64,000 nt of DNA. Origin: Varroa destructor (lineage: Eukaryota > Arthropoda > Arachnida > Mesostigmata > Varroidae). Positions 37,901-52,900 of this stretch are shown one piece after another. A program made the position numbers and the translations under genes. The DNA lies in the NCBI RefSeq assembly GCF_002443255.2, contig NW_019211455.1, positions 9,395,959 through 9,459,958 on the forward strand. The letters run 5' to 3'. Under the pieces are notes generated by a model. That model was not told the origin of the DNA and ran no database searches. It saw only the letters and a program-made list of their open reading frames with translations. Each line of letters begins with the position of its first letter. The stretch's first letter is position 1.

Positions 37901-40900
37901 CTGCTGCTATGACCACAATACTAATCGACATATATCAGTTGTTTGCGGAAACATGATCGTCAGTAGATATTCGCTCAATTGTTCATAAGCGCCCTTCACT
38001 CTTAGCTAATTGAGTCCATCATCGATTGGACTTGAACCGTTTTCGCCGCCTTCTTCAGCCAGTAGCTCTTCAGTCTGACTAATAATATAGACATATTGCA
38101 GATCGATATACCCGCGATACCATTTTTTTCCAAACGCTTTATATAATACTTTGTCAAATCTATTTTAGTTCGTGTTATTTTCTTCTCAAAATCATATTGC
38201 TATTTTAGCTTTGCGGGTTGATATTTAACATATACAAACATTTAAATACGAATAAACAGGCATATAAACATAGGAAACTGTACTAACTAGAGCCTAGTCG
38301 TAGACGAGTGCGTAGCGAAGTAGTTGCTGAAGGATTTGACTGACTTCATTTGTCAAATGGCAGGCGGCACGGGCGGATATGCTATCGGTCATTCACACAC
38401 ACAGGGCACTGTCAGCTTAACTACCGACAAGCTGGGTCAAAGGAACCTTTACGGCTTCCGTGTACTTATGTTTCTTATTTCGATTCTTATGAAACCGGAC
38501 TGCGAAATGCTAGTGAGATTGTATCGCATTTTAATTGCTCTATATCGACATCAATAACGATTAGGACATGATAAAGGCTTTAATGAGTTGTGTATATTAT
38601 GTTAAGCCAGCTAAACGAATAGCGCGATGTCTCTTTCAGAAAATTTGAACACAACAGACAAGCTTTAAGATGAAGTACCTCTCAAGTATCACCCGAGTAC
38701 ACACGTTATGCTTTTGACAAGAACGTAGTCAAGAGCTCACTTAGTGGCCATAGATCTGTAATGATAGAATATATACGAACTAATGAACCGTATAAATGAA
38801 CTTTATTGTTTAATAGTAAGGCTCATTCTGCAACGAATGGCGGGACTCACTGATGGAAAGAAGTGATTTGATTTTCGAAATAAAAACAATCGATGACGTT
38901 ATTTTCGTGTTTGGTTCATAACTTCATCGCAAATTATCACGATAGAGAAACACGTGGGGGTTAAAACGTTCTTACACTAATTTGCTGTTGTTCTAAATTA
39001 AGAACGAAGACGCTCTGCCATCAGTGAACATCATCCGCGGGCGTATGCATATTAGTGTATTCACACCGTACGCGTAAAATATATGAGACCAGACTATAAG
39101 ATGAACTTTTGCAGATTATTGCATTAAGTTAGCTAGTAAGTGCATGCTCGAAGACAAATGCAAAACATCGTTGTTGTCAAACCGACGCGCCTTTTAAGTG
39201 ACTGCAACGAAATAGATAGCCCGCAGTGGGTTGTTCGTCCCTGTTACGAAACTCGTACTATTGCCGCTAATACTAATACTTTAAGAAAAGTGTTGTTAAT
39301 GTAGATTTTATTGTATGAAATTGTGTTTAGCGTAGAGAAGACCACAAACATTCTTCATCACATTATGGAATATCGATATGAGATGCTGAGACATGGCAAA
39401 ATAAAAGTGTAACGTAAAACAATATTATAAGAGTAAAACATGGGGTGAGACTGAAATGGGTCAAACATCCTATGCCTAATAAGGTAAGTTAGCTCATTAA
39501 ATATATCTTGCTAAGGCCAGCCCTTCATAGTAACTTCCAATATGGCTGATTTTATGGATCGCTTTCGCTTGTTTTCAATTGAGCTAACACGAGTGTATTT
39601 TTAGATGTGGTTTTTAACACGCCATCTGTACTATTACACTAACGTAGTTGCTACACGACTGAGTCCTTCCAGAAGTGAATACTTTTGTAATTTAGTAAAC
39701 GTATCTCACGAGCGTTTGAACGGAGGCGCAATTCGTCTCGTACACTTTCGTGGAAACACCGTTCCACGAGTGATTGAACAAACCTTCGAAGGTTAATAAA
39801 ATGAAGCTTGACATAGATTCTCGTAGCATGCGTTTAGACTGTTGATCACTTTATGCTGATGTTCATTGATCCTGAAACAGTGTAAATCATCAACATATCC
39901 CACGTTGATCTGTGTACTGAATACATTTATCCGGGCTTGTTCATCAACGAACACACTGTCACGTCTGTCTGTGCTGGCGTTTGGTATTCTAGAGCGCGCA
40001 TCATTGAACGATTTTTCGGTGACCGAAAAAAGGAACAGCTAATTAGATTAAATGCCTTATTACGGGAGCATAACAAATCACGGGGATTGTGTCCCGTAAA
40101 AGGGGCCCAACTATAGACCGCTGGCCATTTATCGAAATTATGAATCTCCTACAGTAAACAAATCTGTAATATTTAGAACGATATGGATTTTAGACAAAGA
40201 TCATACTACAGTCTTTAACACGATAAAAAAAAATGTCATCTAACTTCACTACGGCTCGTTACGAAGAACTTCTTGCTTATTATATCGACTGAATATTAAT
40301 TATTATAGTAATAGTGTTTGATAATTTTGGATACAACGTTCTATAAGCCATAGCATTCTATATGTCAAGCTGCAACTATCATATCGTAAACAAATAACGC
40401 TGCATTTTTGCACCTTACTGTCTAGCCATATACGTATAGAGATAGAATTCTGCATGTACATCAGGTGTCTGCTTGTGGGAACATGCGTGTCAAAACCGTG
40501 TGCGCGTGGGTAAACAGAGTAACTAGGCTATTATCATTGCTGGCGATTTTGTTGTTCACGAGGCCTACTTTTGGTCGGCAAAGGCAGGCTTACTGCTTGG
40601 ATCTTTGGTGAGCAGGTTTGCTTGCACTATAGTTGATGACGGCCGTGAGTTTATGCAAGGCCGACCCAATAGTCCATAACCACTACACCTTATCGCACAA
40701 CGGCGGCAACAGAAGCGGATGGATAAGCTGCCATGTATAATATTTTGAAAGGAGCTACTGGTGGACGGAACGGTTGCTCTGGTGCTCCACGCAGACACAA
40801 CTAGATAAATCCTTAACTGTCCAACGTTCACGGGCCGATTTTAGCTCTCTAAGAGAGCGGCAATCACACGAGCCAGATGCTCACGGCTCTCTGTCACGGC

Positions 40901-43900
40901 TACCAACAATCTGTGCGTGGATGAATCGCACCTGCGGTCGCTGCGACCTGTTCTAGAATATGAAAGTACGGTTAAGTAATAGACACTTTATACTTGTTAT
41001 GTAAATATAGTATATGTAAGGGAGGTATTTAAGGATAAGTGGACTCAGGTGAGCTGTTCAGGTCAAACTATTTAGCTTAAGATCTACTCGATCTATTTCA
41101 TACTGAAGTGCCGATTAAAAAAAGTAATCGATGCAGATACGCAAAGGCGTTTGCATTATACATGCATGCTAAGACGCGACACGTTAGTTCGTATTTACCC
41201 TGTTTTGTAAGGCAATAACAATACGAACTGCTTTCCTGATGATGATATACGAATAATCTAGGCTCTTGTTTGACGTCTGAGAAGCCAGCGGTCGTCACAT
41301 GCAACTTTAATGTATGAAAGTTAATTAGCATTGTGTTATTTCATGACACTGCAGTTTTGTACACTATAGCGAATGTCCCCTAGGGAGACCAGTTGACCTC
41401 GACCTCGAGATCGACACAAAAGCTGCACGTCCGAAGGATTTACCACAACTCCCTTGCAGTTGGTCAACACGGGCGTGCATGTTGGTCATTTTAGAGGTGC
41501 TGCTATACCTCTCTAGCTTGTCTTGTTTCTAATTTACCATAAACCCATATACCTTTAGTCTGTTTTCTATTTATAAAACCTGTAGTATTTATATAACAAA
41601 CGCATCAATGGGCCACGCCCATGAGGCCTTGTGTGATCGTTAGCCCGAATACGCTACTGATGTGAATGCGTTGCCAAATTAAAGTCTATTGCCCAAGGCG
41701 CTAGAATATGATCGGTGCTGGCAGAAATTTCGGCGCGAAAACATTGGACCCAGTGGGAGTCGAAAAGATAATTTTATCGTTACTTCTCTTCGCTTGAGCG
41801 GCTGCGTGTATTTTGCGTTTACCAAGGTAATGTGTGTATTTACGTCGATACAAATCACCGAGAGAAAAAGCAGTTCGCAACATTATCGACAAAGGGACAA
41901 TTTACATTAACATTAGCCTTAGGCTAACGTAAAGAGGTTCATCTTTACTGAGCTGGTGCCCTCTATTCTATAATGATTAAACACGAATCCAGACGGATCC
42001 TTTGTGCGTTAGATTAAATGTTGTCCTTCAACTTTTTTGATTGTCTCTGGCTGACCAAAATAAAAATCTAACAAGCGTGTTCTTGGCTTTGCAAATATCG
42101 TTGTACCTCAAACCATCTTGGTAAGGTTCGTTTAGAAATTACGTTTCGAACCTCATAGCGTACCCACAGACCATGTAGTATAGATAAAGTAAAATCGGGT
42201 GAAACAAGCAGATCAGGGCCTACCTGCTGCGCGGAAGCGTACCGGGCGTACGAGTACCTCACGCAGCCGCAAACATAACCGTTTGCGATGTGTTATTTCA
42301 TTTGTTTATTTGCGACCATTTTATCCCGCGCCACGGTCGACGCACATTGAAGAATAAATGATCGTTTAGTCGTGCGGGCAATTCTAGGGTTCTTTAGTAG
42401 CACAAAGATTGCGGCCTGATCGTATTTGAGACTGATGCTGTCCCGTTTGGCTCGATACGACAACGCGGTTAAGAGCCTCATTAGAATCCTGCTTATGTTT
42501 CACAGAAGTCGCCCCTCCAGTGAGTCCAAATGGGTCGACCTTCTTTAAGTATGCGCCGTGCAGTGCCCGGAGAATCACGCAATGGCATTTGGATTTGCAA
42601 CAATCGGCGAAGGTCGCTGATAACAAACGCAATGACAATGTCATGAAAGAGCATGACGGTTGGATGCGAAAATCGATGGGTCGATCTTGATCTGGAAGTT
42701 TTCCTCACGGCGAGCACTCATTACTATCTTATAATATATTACATTGTAGGGTATAAGCCTAGCTTCAACCAGGAAAAGTAGATAGATGGATGTACGCAAT
42801 AAAGGCTAACGTTTTGAGTAGTGGCAAAAACTGGTATAAATATATTATTAGGAAAGAGTAAGTAATTAAAAGAGGACCAGAAGAATACATATTTTTTACT
42901 GAGAGCTTTAAACTTATGTTATTTCTGCATCATCGGCGATAGTGTGATATTATATAGATCACTATGGGCCATCCCAAATGTTTCAATGATTTCAGCGGAT
43001 AGTAAAAGTTTAGCTTCTCTTGTCAGAATGTCTAGCTATAAAGTGAAATTAGAAAATTAAATAAGAGATAGAGCCATTAAGCATATGTATAAAGTCAAAA
43101 CGAATTTCAGTCAGCCAACTGCATTACTTTATGGCATTTTGTTTTTGCCTCGGTCCTACAATAATGATCGCTGCTGGTAGCCATGCTTGCGTCTCCTCAT
43201 TGCAATCGTCATCTGCTGCGTCAATGGCGAGACACTGGTGTTTTGTGTGCGCCAGTCGCCTCTTGATATAACGTATAGTGACTGGTTTCCGTCTGTTTCG
43301 GTCATCCAGTTCTGCTTTTTGCTGTTTTCGCTTTCCTAGTAGTAGTAGTAGCAGCAGCAGCAGTTGTTTTAGGCTGCCGTAGAACCTCATTGTGCGCTGT
43401 GCTAGTTATTCGAATTCGGTACTCGAATTCTTCCTTGTTAAGTTACGTATTGGTCGAAAAACGTAACCATAGTTTATATCATGATACTTAAATCAGTTAG
43501 CAATTTCGAAGAACCAGCTTTACTCATGAATGTCTTTTACCGAGGAGAATAAAAGGGATACGAGTGCGCTTCTGTTCACTAAATAAGGTATCAAAAATTT
43601 ACGCGTCCTCCATAAATAATAAATAAATATAATGGCGTAAATATAATGGCTCCATTGGCTTGTTCGAGGCGAATGATATTCAGTCGTATTTCGCAGTTTT
43701 AGTGGGAATCAATTTCGAGCATCACCAGCTAGAACTGGCTGCCATTACACTGAATGGGGTAAAAATACTGCGAATATATTATACCTATGTACGTAGGTGT
43801 TAGGACGTCAATTAACGCTTACATGCCAAAGGTTGTAAAGTAATCAGGAATAGACACAACGCGAATTATGGCTGAAACAGCTGAATTTCTGCTATTGGTT

Positions 43901-46900
43901 TACAGCTGCCGCATAGATCGGCAATAACCTTGCGTAAATCTTATTGTGGGACAGCAGATGTCTTGCTTGTTTCGGAAACAGACTTGATAAGGAACTGAAA
44001 GGTCCGCGGGGGACTTGCCGGTACATTTGTCAGCTGTTTATCATATCATATAACGTGTCATTCCTACTCAGAGCAGACAGAATAGGAAAGTCTATGTACA
44101 CATATATACATAAAGATGAACTAAGGCTTTCCTATAAAAATTCGTTCAGCGCCTGCTGTCCAGTATGTACGACGTAGAGCGTTGGCTAGTTGTTTTCTCC
44201 GTTGCAGCTCCGCTTGCCACTCCTTATATACTCTATACTGTTTGAAGTAAAAGTCGTATACTTGTGCCGTATCGGTATCAGTTAGATATGTGCTTCGACA
44301 TTAATGGCAATCATTATCCAGGCATGTTCGTTGGAAGAGGCACAGGCGTTCATCGCTCGCGTTCGCGATGAATACACAAACCAACGCATGAAGCGACTGC
44401 AATAGTATTGCCGAGAGTATAGCAGGGACACCAACACCAGGACAATGGTAATATATTCGTATAGCATACAATTCCTGATAATATGAATCCACTACGACGA
44501 CGACAGACCGAAAAGGACAAATAGTTCGCGACCAACTTTTTGCATATATATACGTTTAACTTAGGACACATTTTGGAGTGTTATCCGTCGCAGAGGGCAA
44601 GAAGAACTTCTTTAAGTTCTTTTTTTAAAACAGAGTCACGAAGGGTTAAAGCAAAAAGTTTGTATTTGAAATGCGAGCAAGCAAAGATCAGCTGGTGTTC
44701 AATGTTAATGCCTTCACGCCGGATAAACAGCTTCCGAGGCTATAGCCGTATGAAGTCAACAGTCTACGCCGCTATTTGTCCGTTATAAGATTTTCAAAAA
44801 CTACGACAGAGGTTTGCCTGTGGCTATATGAAGATATGCAACGAGGGTTAGTCTGAAAGGTTGAAAAGTTAATGAAACCGAACGCGAAAAGCTTATTACG
44901 ATGACCCCAGGATTTTTACACAGATAATAGAGGCTATTTCTGAGATGGAATTGCTTATCGACCCTTCCAGTCTAAACGTGTCTAGCTCTACATCCGATAC
45001 CACCGTAGGCATTCTATGCCTACACAGCTGACAACATGAAACGAAATGAATTACTCGCACCTTTTCGATTTTTCAAGCTTGACTCTTAGACTTTTGGGAA
45101 TTTTTAGTTTCAGAAACTCAAAATCCGCACGTGTTTTTTTTTTTACTGTCTTCTAGCGGGGTCTCAATGAGTCTAAATAAACTAATATTCGTATATTTAA
45201 TCACTATTAAATAGCTATTCGCGATTTTAGAGGGCGAATGCTTGCAAACGACTTTCGAGCGGTTCAGACCCCAAATTAAGGACATGGAAAGAGTGAGTGG
45301 CGGTAACTAAATGGGGAAGTGGGTTGCTTCTAACTCAGGCAAGACTCTTTCGTTCCGGCACGAAAAAACTATAGTCCGTGCTTCCGCTGACAGCCGAGGC
45401 CTTCTAAGTACCACCACGGTCGAAACGACACAAGCTAGAGTACATGTACGTGTACGTGTATAGCTGTGACGTGTGTCATTTTGCGGGAACGAACAGTCGC
45501 GACTGTTACGTGTACTACCATGGTAGCGTTCTGGTTGGACCTGTTATTTCACACGTCACTGAAGCTGCTGGTTTTTCCACTCGCCAGTCGGCTCTGTAAA
45601 CGATGGAATCCCGTCTGGTGTATGCCCATAAAGGTTACGAAGTGGTTTAGACAGCGTAAAATGAGCGTTGGATTGAAGAGGTTAGCGGCCGCAAATAACG
45701 GCCACATCTCGTGACCGGGTCGTTACAGATCACGTACAATAGTTTAAATTTGTAAATAAGTAAGTATTGACCGTTTTTCTAGCTAGATGGCTTGAGTAAC
45801 ACATCTTAGGTAATATGAGTCGCGTCGTGTTTAAATGCTGAGATTGGGCTGTAATAAAGGTGCTAATATCGTTAGATTGTCTTAATTCAAATTGTGTCTT
45901 GACATTGAGTGAAGATTATGAAATTGATCAATAATTATGGTATCGCCGAACAACGAAATATGCACTATCAACTAGCCTTTGAAGAAAACTTCATGTTTAG
46001 GTGATACAAGTATCGTTACGCTGTAAAACTCCGTGGAGAGCCATTTTTAAAGCAGTTGGTCACGGATGATATGAACTAGATCACATAAAACAATAATGTG
46101 ACAGTAAGAACGAAAAAAATTCGGACGTCGTTGGATCGAAACAAGGATCGTGCATCATGAATTAGCAAAACGATTGATTCGGACATCTGTTGCAAATCAA
46201 CAACCAATCGAAACCGATATAGATAGAACTGAAACTAATGGACAGAAAAAGTGCCGCCTATTAACATGATATGGATAGAGGTAGCTTAGGATAGCTTTTT
46301 AGGTTAATGCATTTTCGATAACTCTCTATCAAATGAAAATATATATATATATATATATAGCAAGGATTTAGACGTTGGACATATAACTGATCATTCTACA
46401 AAACGAAAACTGAGAGCGTTTCAATAATCTACTTTTATACTTATCTATACTTCACTATATAGTATACAGTTAGTAATACTATAAAACTAGTAATTATTAT
46501 TAGGCTAACTACCATAAAATATGCAAAGGTCATAAACATTAAAAATAGGAACGATTTAACACAAACATAACATTAAAGCTGTAATAATCACAATCTCGCG
46601 CACAATAATGTTGCGGCGTCTACCAGCGGATTTCAACGCATTAATTGAAGAAGGCGGATTATGTTCATTAAATTAGCAATCTTCTTCTCCTAGCGTATTC
46701 CTAAGCCGAAAATGATTTGTTCTTCAGTGTCGAGGTTAGGAGCACGACGTTCATTCGTATCCACGTTACGAGTATTAGAAGCGTTAGATCAGCAGTCAAG
46801 TTTTCCTATTTTCTAGTAAATATGGAAAGGGAAAAAATGTTTTGGGTTACTCGATGTGCGCTCTATGGTATTGTGTTACGTGACGCGCATGTGTCTCAAC

Positions 46901-49900
46901 ATACGGGCTAGGAGAATCCTAATTTTTTTTTAAAGCTCCAGACGTTTAAGCCTCTAATGACACCCGCTCGAAAGCTAGCCAAAATTTGCTGAAGTCACAT
47001 TGCGCGGTCACTCACTTATGCGCATTTATGCTTTATTATGGAATACTACGAAGCGTGTTTTGTCCGATTTTCTTTCCTCTGCTGAGACAGCTACAGTTAA
47101 ACGTTGCACATGCGCACTTCGGCACTTTCTGCAACCCACTAGCTGCAGGTTACCTGCGGGGGCAGGCATCCGCGTACGCACGTTTGGCTTCTCCACGTCG
47201 AGTCAGCACGTTCTGGCACGACCTAGGGCTATACAGAGGGCCCGATGTGCGAAGCGTTTTGTGACTACATTGAGTTCGTTGTTGATATTTTTAAGCGAGG
47301 GTCTTCACGTCGCATTTTCTTGTCAGCCGCCGTGTTAGGACCTCCCAACTCGTGGTGGACACCGTCAGGGGCTCTGCGTCTTTTCGTCTATGCCACGCGA
47401 ATGCAGCGGATCTGACTGCTGTTAGCGCTACGAACCTTAGTTTCGATCGACGGGAGCAATCCTTCAAACCGCAGCAGGTACAAGCTTGGCCTGCTACGCG
47501 TGCCAGTTAAATCTGGCGATGTTCAGCTGGCGATGTTCGGCTTCATTTATACTTTCGTTTATTCGTAAAGCTTCGTAAAGCCGTGGTGAGGTCAGGCGGT
47601 GAGTTACTGTCCGGTAGTCCACGATGTCGTTCAAAAACGCAGTACCTTGAGCTCGAACAGCCGTCTGGCAACTTTCATGCGAAACATTTATCCTAAGTGA
47701 ACACGTGTAGGTTTTTACGTACAACTTTTCATCGGTCACGCGTATAACAACGCATGGACTGGTGCTTTCTATAAAAACTGCTTGATTTGACAAATTTTGA
47801 ACTCATCGCGCGCTTACCTGCTGCCGACAACGGATTCTATAATTAAGCTGAACGTTGTAATAGTCTATAAGAGATCGCGAAAATGTGACGAGCGTGAACC
47901 TGCTGCTCTCTCCTGAGGCCGTGGTCCATTGCTCAGGCCTCGAGTAGTGAAAAAATTGTAGGTTCGGCGATTAGGCTGCTCCCTTCCTTGACCTTGTTGA
48001 TTGATTCTCGATTTGATTAATCTATTGGCTACTCGAATTTGGTGCCTTCGCGTTGTCTCCAATAGCAGTGAAAAGGCACTACCAGGACAATGCGATTTTA
48101 TCCGCTGATATTACTGGTATGCATCGACGTAGAAACCGAGAGAGTTAAGCATCTGTTGATAGTCGAAGAGACTTTATTTTACAACTATATAAGGTAGTCG
48201 TTTAACATAATATGAAGAGTCCGTTATTACTATGTTATAAGCAGAGAGCAGGATGCCACAGTAATTCGTACTTTAATACGTTACAATCTTGTACCTATTG
48301 CTTTTTAGGCACATCTAACATGCTATTACAGGAATATTGAAACGGTATTAGGATTTCACCCTTACAATATGCACTTCATGGTTAAGTATGTCCTTCAGTG
48401 CAATTGTTTATTTCATTAAAAATGAAATGAAGACTGATTGTCTCCAACTATAGCTCGCCCTTTATATATATCTTATGTATATATAGATATACACATTTCA
48501 TGTGCCAACGAAAAAAACTGAGGTTTTTTTTTTGGTACACCTAATTATTATTTAAATTGCAGCAGAACCTACATAACGTATGAAGTCTTTTCCTCCACTG
48601 CAGACAATTACCGTTCCGTATACTGATGATAACAGTGGATTATTACTGGCTCACAGACTTCAACAGATATTTCGTTTGGTGTTATGGTGCGTTCTTGCTG
48701 AATTGCAGCTTTTAAATTATCTAATGTCCCACAAGAAAAATATTTCTAGGTCTGGCAAACAGGTAGGATAAAACCTCATCGTCCAATTTATCGTTAAGGT
48801 CGTTTTGTCAAGATATGATCTTACATCATCATGACAGCGTACAGGTCCTGTTGAAAATAAAATTCGCCACTTTTATTGAAGTTCTCTCAAATACAGTTTT
48901 ACAATAAATTTAATTAGTACAGTAAAAATAATGGTCCAGTTCACCCTTTTCTGAAAATACTGCACCACAATACCTTTGATAAAACTTCATAGTGCTTTTA
49001 CGCAACATGTGGACTTACAAGTTTGATTATTTCAATGAATTTAATTTTAAAATATTATCTTAAATAGCTTTTATTTGATTATTTGTGAGCCGCGCGGGTA
49101 GATTTTGTTATATTGTCTTTGTATTTCTATTACGTTTTCATAGCATCAATAGCATTCGAAGTTAAAAGTTTGCACTGGTCCACTTATGACTTCCAGTTAA
49201 TTACGCTCTGAAAGAACAAAACAATTTAAACAGTGAATCAACGTGCTTACATTTATGGGACAGTTTGTGCGTATATGTGCGCAAAGTACTTGATACTCAT
49301 GTCCGCTAATGCGATGCCCGCTGTTGTCGCTACCGCTACTGCCGTTGACATCCCACGTCACGAGTCTCTAAAAGCTAGAATAATAACAACGGCCGTAACA
49401 AGTTACATGGATTTAGCTAGAGGTTACCGAAAGAGGTTTGACACAGTAACTGACACGTACAGCGCGATAGATACGTGCACAGGTACAGCGGATTACAGGT
49501 GAGATAGAAAGTCTGTACCCTTGTAATTATCGTGCACTCTGCCGGATTCATGGACTGCCATAGAGACCAGTTAGGATCGCTCGCTCGCCGCGTGCATGTA
49601 TGATAGCCGATTTCTAAAGTCCCTTGGCGCAGAGGCGACAGCAGCAAACCATTAGGGGCACCTGTGGGGCATGATCGGTTGTCTCACCTTTGATCACCCC
49701 TGACCTATGGTCGGAGCTATTGCGACTAAATGAGTTCTGCTCGGCAGGTGCTCCTCGTAACCCTGCCAGAATCCTGTCTAAACAAAAGTAGCTGTTACTT
49801 GCGGAAAAGACGAGGTCAAACGGCCATGTCGGACGATACAATGGACAACGAAAGCGAGTTGTGGTGATGCTGGACAGAACAGGCTGAAAACGGACATGCA

Positions 49901-52900
49901 AAGCTTGGGTAGTTTCTTTTTTTGGGATGCGATCTTTTATGCAATTGGGAGCACACGGAAATCGGGAGCGAAAATTCAAAAGTCAAGTAATCGTAGATCA
50001 GTGAAAGAGGCTGTGACCTCATCTTTACCAACTTCGACCTTGCAGCATAATAAAGATCTATGCATAGTCGAGTTCACCGTGCTTAGCAATTATAATCAAT
50101 GCCAAAAGGTAGATAGAATATAGTTTACGCAAACAATATTCTATCTACATTTTGGTTAAGTGAAAACGAATTTTTTTTTATGGTGTATTGTTTTCGTATG
50201 TCCATGTCTTGAGTTTGCTAGTGACGCACTAGAGAAACTAATCGTTTGTTGAACATTGTTGCATATGACGATTTAATATAATATACCTAGAAATTACCTG
50301 AATACTAAGCACACGTTCTGGTTTTCTCTAAAGCAAATTTTTCTCTATGGACGAAATTAAATGTTCTGGGTTTTACGTCCGGTAACGCTCTTGTTAGCTT
50401 CAACACGATCAGACAGTCAGCTTCCAACACGAAATTAATTTTGTCTACGTGCGGATTCGAGTCCGGATGACCACGCATCCCTCAAGTTTAGCAGGCAAAC
50501 CCATAACCCACCGCGCATTTGCAGCTGATGCGCCACATGTCATCAATGTGTCAGGGCGATAACGAACAATGTACGGCCATTCGCGCACCGTTATCCATCA
50601 ACGGCAGGGTCTACATCAAATAACTGCTGTTTGATGTCGTCGCATACCGATTTTGGAGAAATAAATGAATAAACGATGAGATACCACATAAGATCATCTC
50701 GCGGTGCCATGTTTCGACGGCTTTTCTCCTATGGACGGTAGCAATGAGCCGTGGTCGCTCATCGTGTAAACACGTCAGGCGTCCGCTATTTGATCGATTA
50801 ATTCGCTCAAATGAAGGAAAACAAAAAAAAAGGTTTTACCACGCCCACTAGGGCTGCTATTAGTGTAGTGTAGTAGAAAAACGAATTTTAAGCATATGTG
50901 TATGTGCGTATAGGCGATACTTTGTTTAATTGCTAGAGGTCATCAGTTACAAACAAAGCTTTATGAACGGTATCACTCCATACTAATAATAATAAGGCGT
51001 GGTGATATATTAGTTTTTAATTTGCAGGTGCTTCGCGTAATAATTAACGAATGCCGTAAGAATACTTATGCTGGAGTAATTACTTGTAGAGGAATGTCAT
51101 TGGTATATTTGGGTCTTCTACTCTATGGTATACTACATCGAGCCTTCTGACGTGGAGCCTATTATAGCGTCCTATTAATTGTAATGTATTATATGTTTCC
51201 ATTTTCGTGCGTATGTAAGCATATAAAAGATAAAGGGCCTACTTGCAAGGTGACAGGCAAAGTAAACTTGTTCTGTATTTCTTTGTGCACACACTGCACA
51301 TACATCGCACTAACCATTGCACCTCTGGTTAAAACGCAATATTTTATTAGGTAACACAACTTCCTTCCTCTACATCAGATCGTTTTTCCCGCTTACGATC
51401 TTCTTAATTACTTCTACGTATGTTGTGGATTCTTGCTATGTATTTGTCCTATCAGCTTCTAGCAAACGAATCAGATGTCGTCGAATCTGGTTGCCGATTG
51501 GTTCCGAGTTGCCCCTATGCTTTGTCTATGCTACAGAGCGCAATAACTATATCACGAAAGAGCGAGATCCAGAAACGCTTACTCGACTGTGTCTGTTTAT
51601 TAGCTGTTGACTAATATTTCTCTATTTTGAATGGTACTCGAGTGATTGTCGGCAAACACCTATTTTGTGTGAGTTCATGGCGCTGAACGCACAGCGATGA
51701 CGGCTGTTCGAGTGACCGATGCGGTCTGACAGGGTAAACGGTACACAGAAAGAGCGAGACGAATACGTAACGAACAGCTTCGCTGGATCAGCAATTTTAT
51801 CGGGAAAAGATGAACGAGCGCAAAAACGGAGCGCGGAAACGATCGCAATCAGCGGTACCTATCGTACTTTCGAGGCTTGGCTTTTGTCCCGCTAGAAATA
51901 CGAGAACTGCTTAAACGTTTCTCTAAGTTAAAGAAACTTTGTGCTGAAGGGAGAGTGATGCTTCGGGTTAATGTAGTTTAGTTATAGTAGAAAGTACTTG
52001 TCTAAATATTATAAAAAAAAATTGACAGACTTTGGCTGAAAATTGAAAGTGAGTCTACGAACAGTGCCGAATAAAGTATATTACAAGTGGACTTCATATT
52101 TAGAATTTTCTGAGAAGGTTTTGATGGGCTAATGTAGAAACTCATTTGTACAAAGTATGTCAAATAGGAAAGGATAGACTCTCAGTAAGATTTGTATTAG
52201 AAATATCTAGTGTAGATTATTCTTAAGTAATTCGAGCAATAATAGATGAGTTAGAAAAACTTGTGAACATCAATTTTGCCTCTTTTAAGTATAAGAAAAT
52301 TGGTTATATTTTTAAATTCTTTTTACTTTTTTTTTACAATTTACCTTTATAAAATTATGCGCTAAAATTATTAGTTTAACTATTTTTATATAAAGCTTTT
52401 TTTTTCGCGAAACGCGTAATCATTTCAGCTCCAACAGTCAATGCTGTCATATTACGATATGCGATATCTGTGGTAGCTACCACTGGAACTGGGATCATTA
52501 GCGATATTTAGAAAAATATTTTCGACGATATGAAACTTATGATAAAGTTTCATTTGTTTTAATCCAAATATTCATAGACTGTCAACAAATGTTTCGCGAC
52601 TTCGTTAGACTTATAGATGTCAGTGCAGCTTAAATAATATTATCCCCTAATACGTATGCATTAAATAGTCTCTAAAAAGAATACTGATACACTTATACAT
52701 ACATAAAACGACAGGCACAAATTAGGACTGAAAAACAACTTCGTGTTTAGCGACCTATAATCACTGCAGTGAAGGTCTTTGCTAACGTCATCTGTTTTCC
52801 CTGACAATAGGTCAAAAAACTAGTTTTACAAGAACGACTTCGGTCAATACGTATTTTGTTCTAGTGTACGGACCTCACCTGCATTGCCGAATCAAAATCT

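Noticed and set aside
47000..47338. 112-codon plus-strand frame in a CpG-richer part of egl intron 1
   Set aside because: The local rise in GC explains the lack of stops, and two frames are open in parallel. No family motif.
49614..49979. 121-codon minus-strand frame in egl intron 1
   Set aside because: No motif, no recognisable family and no splice partner.
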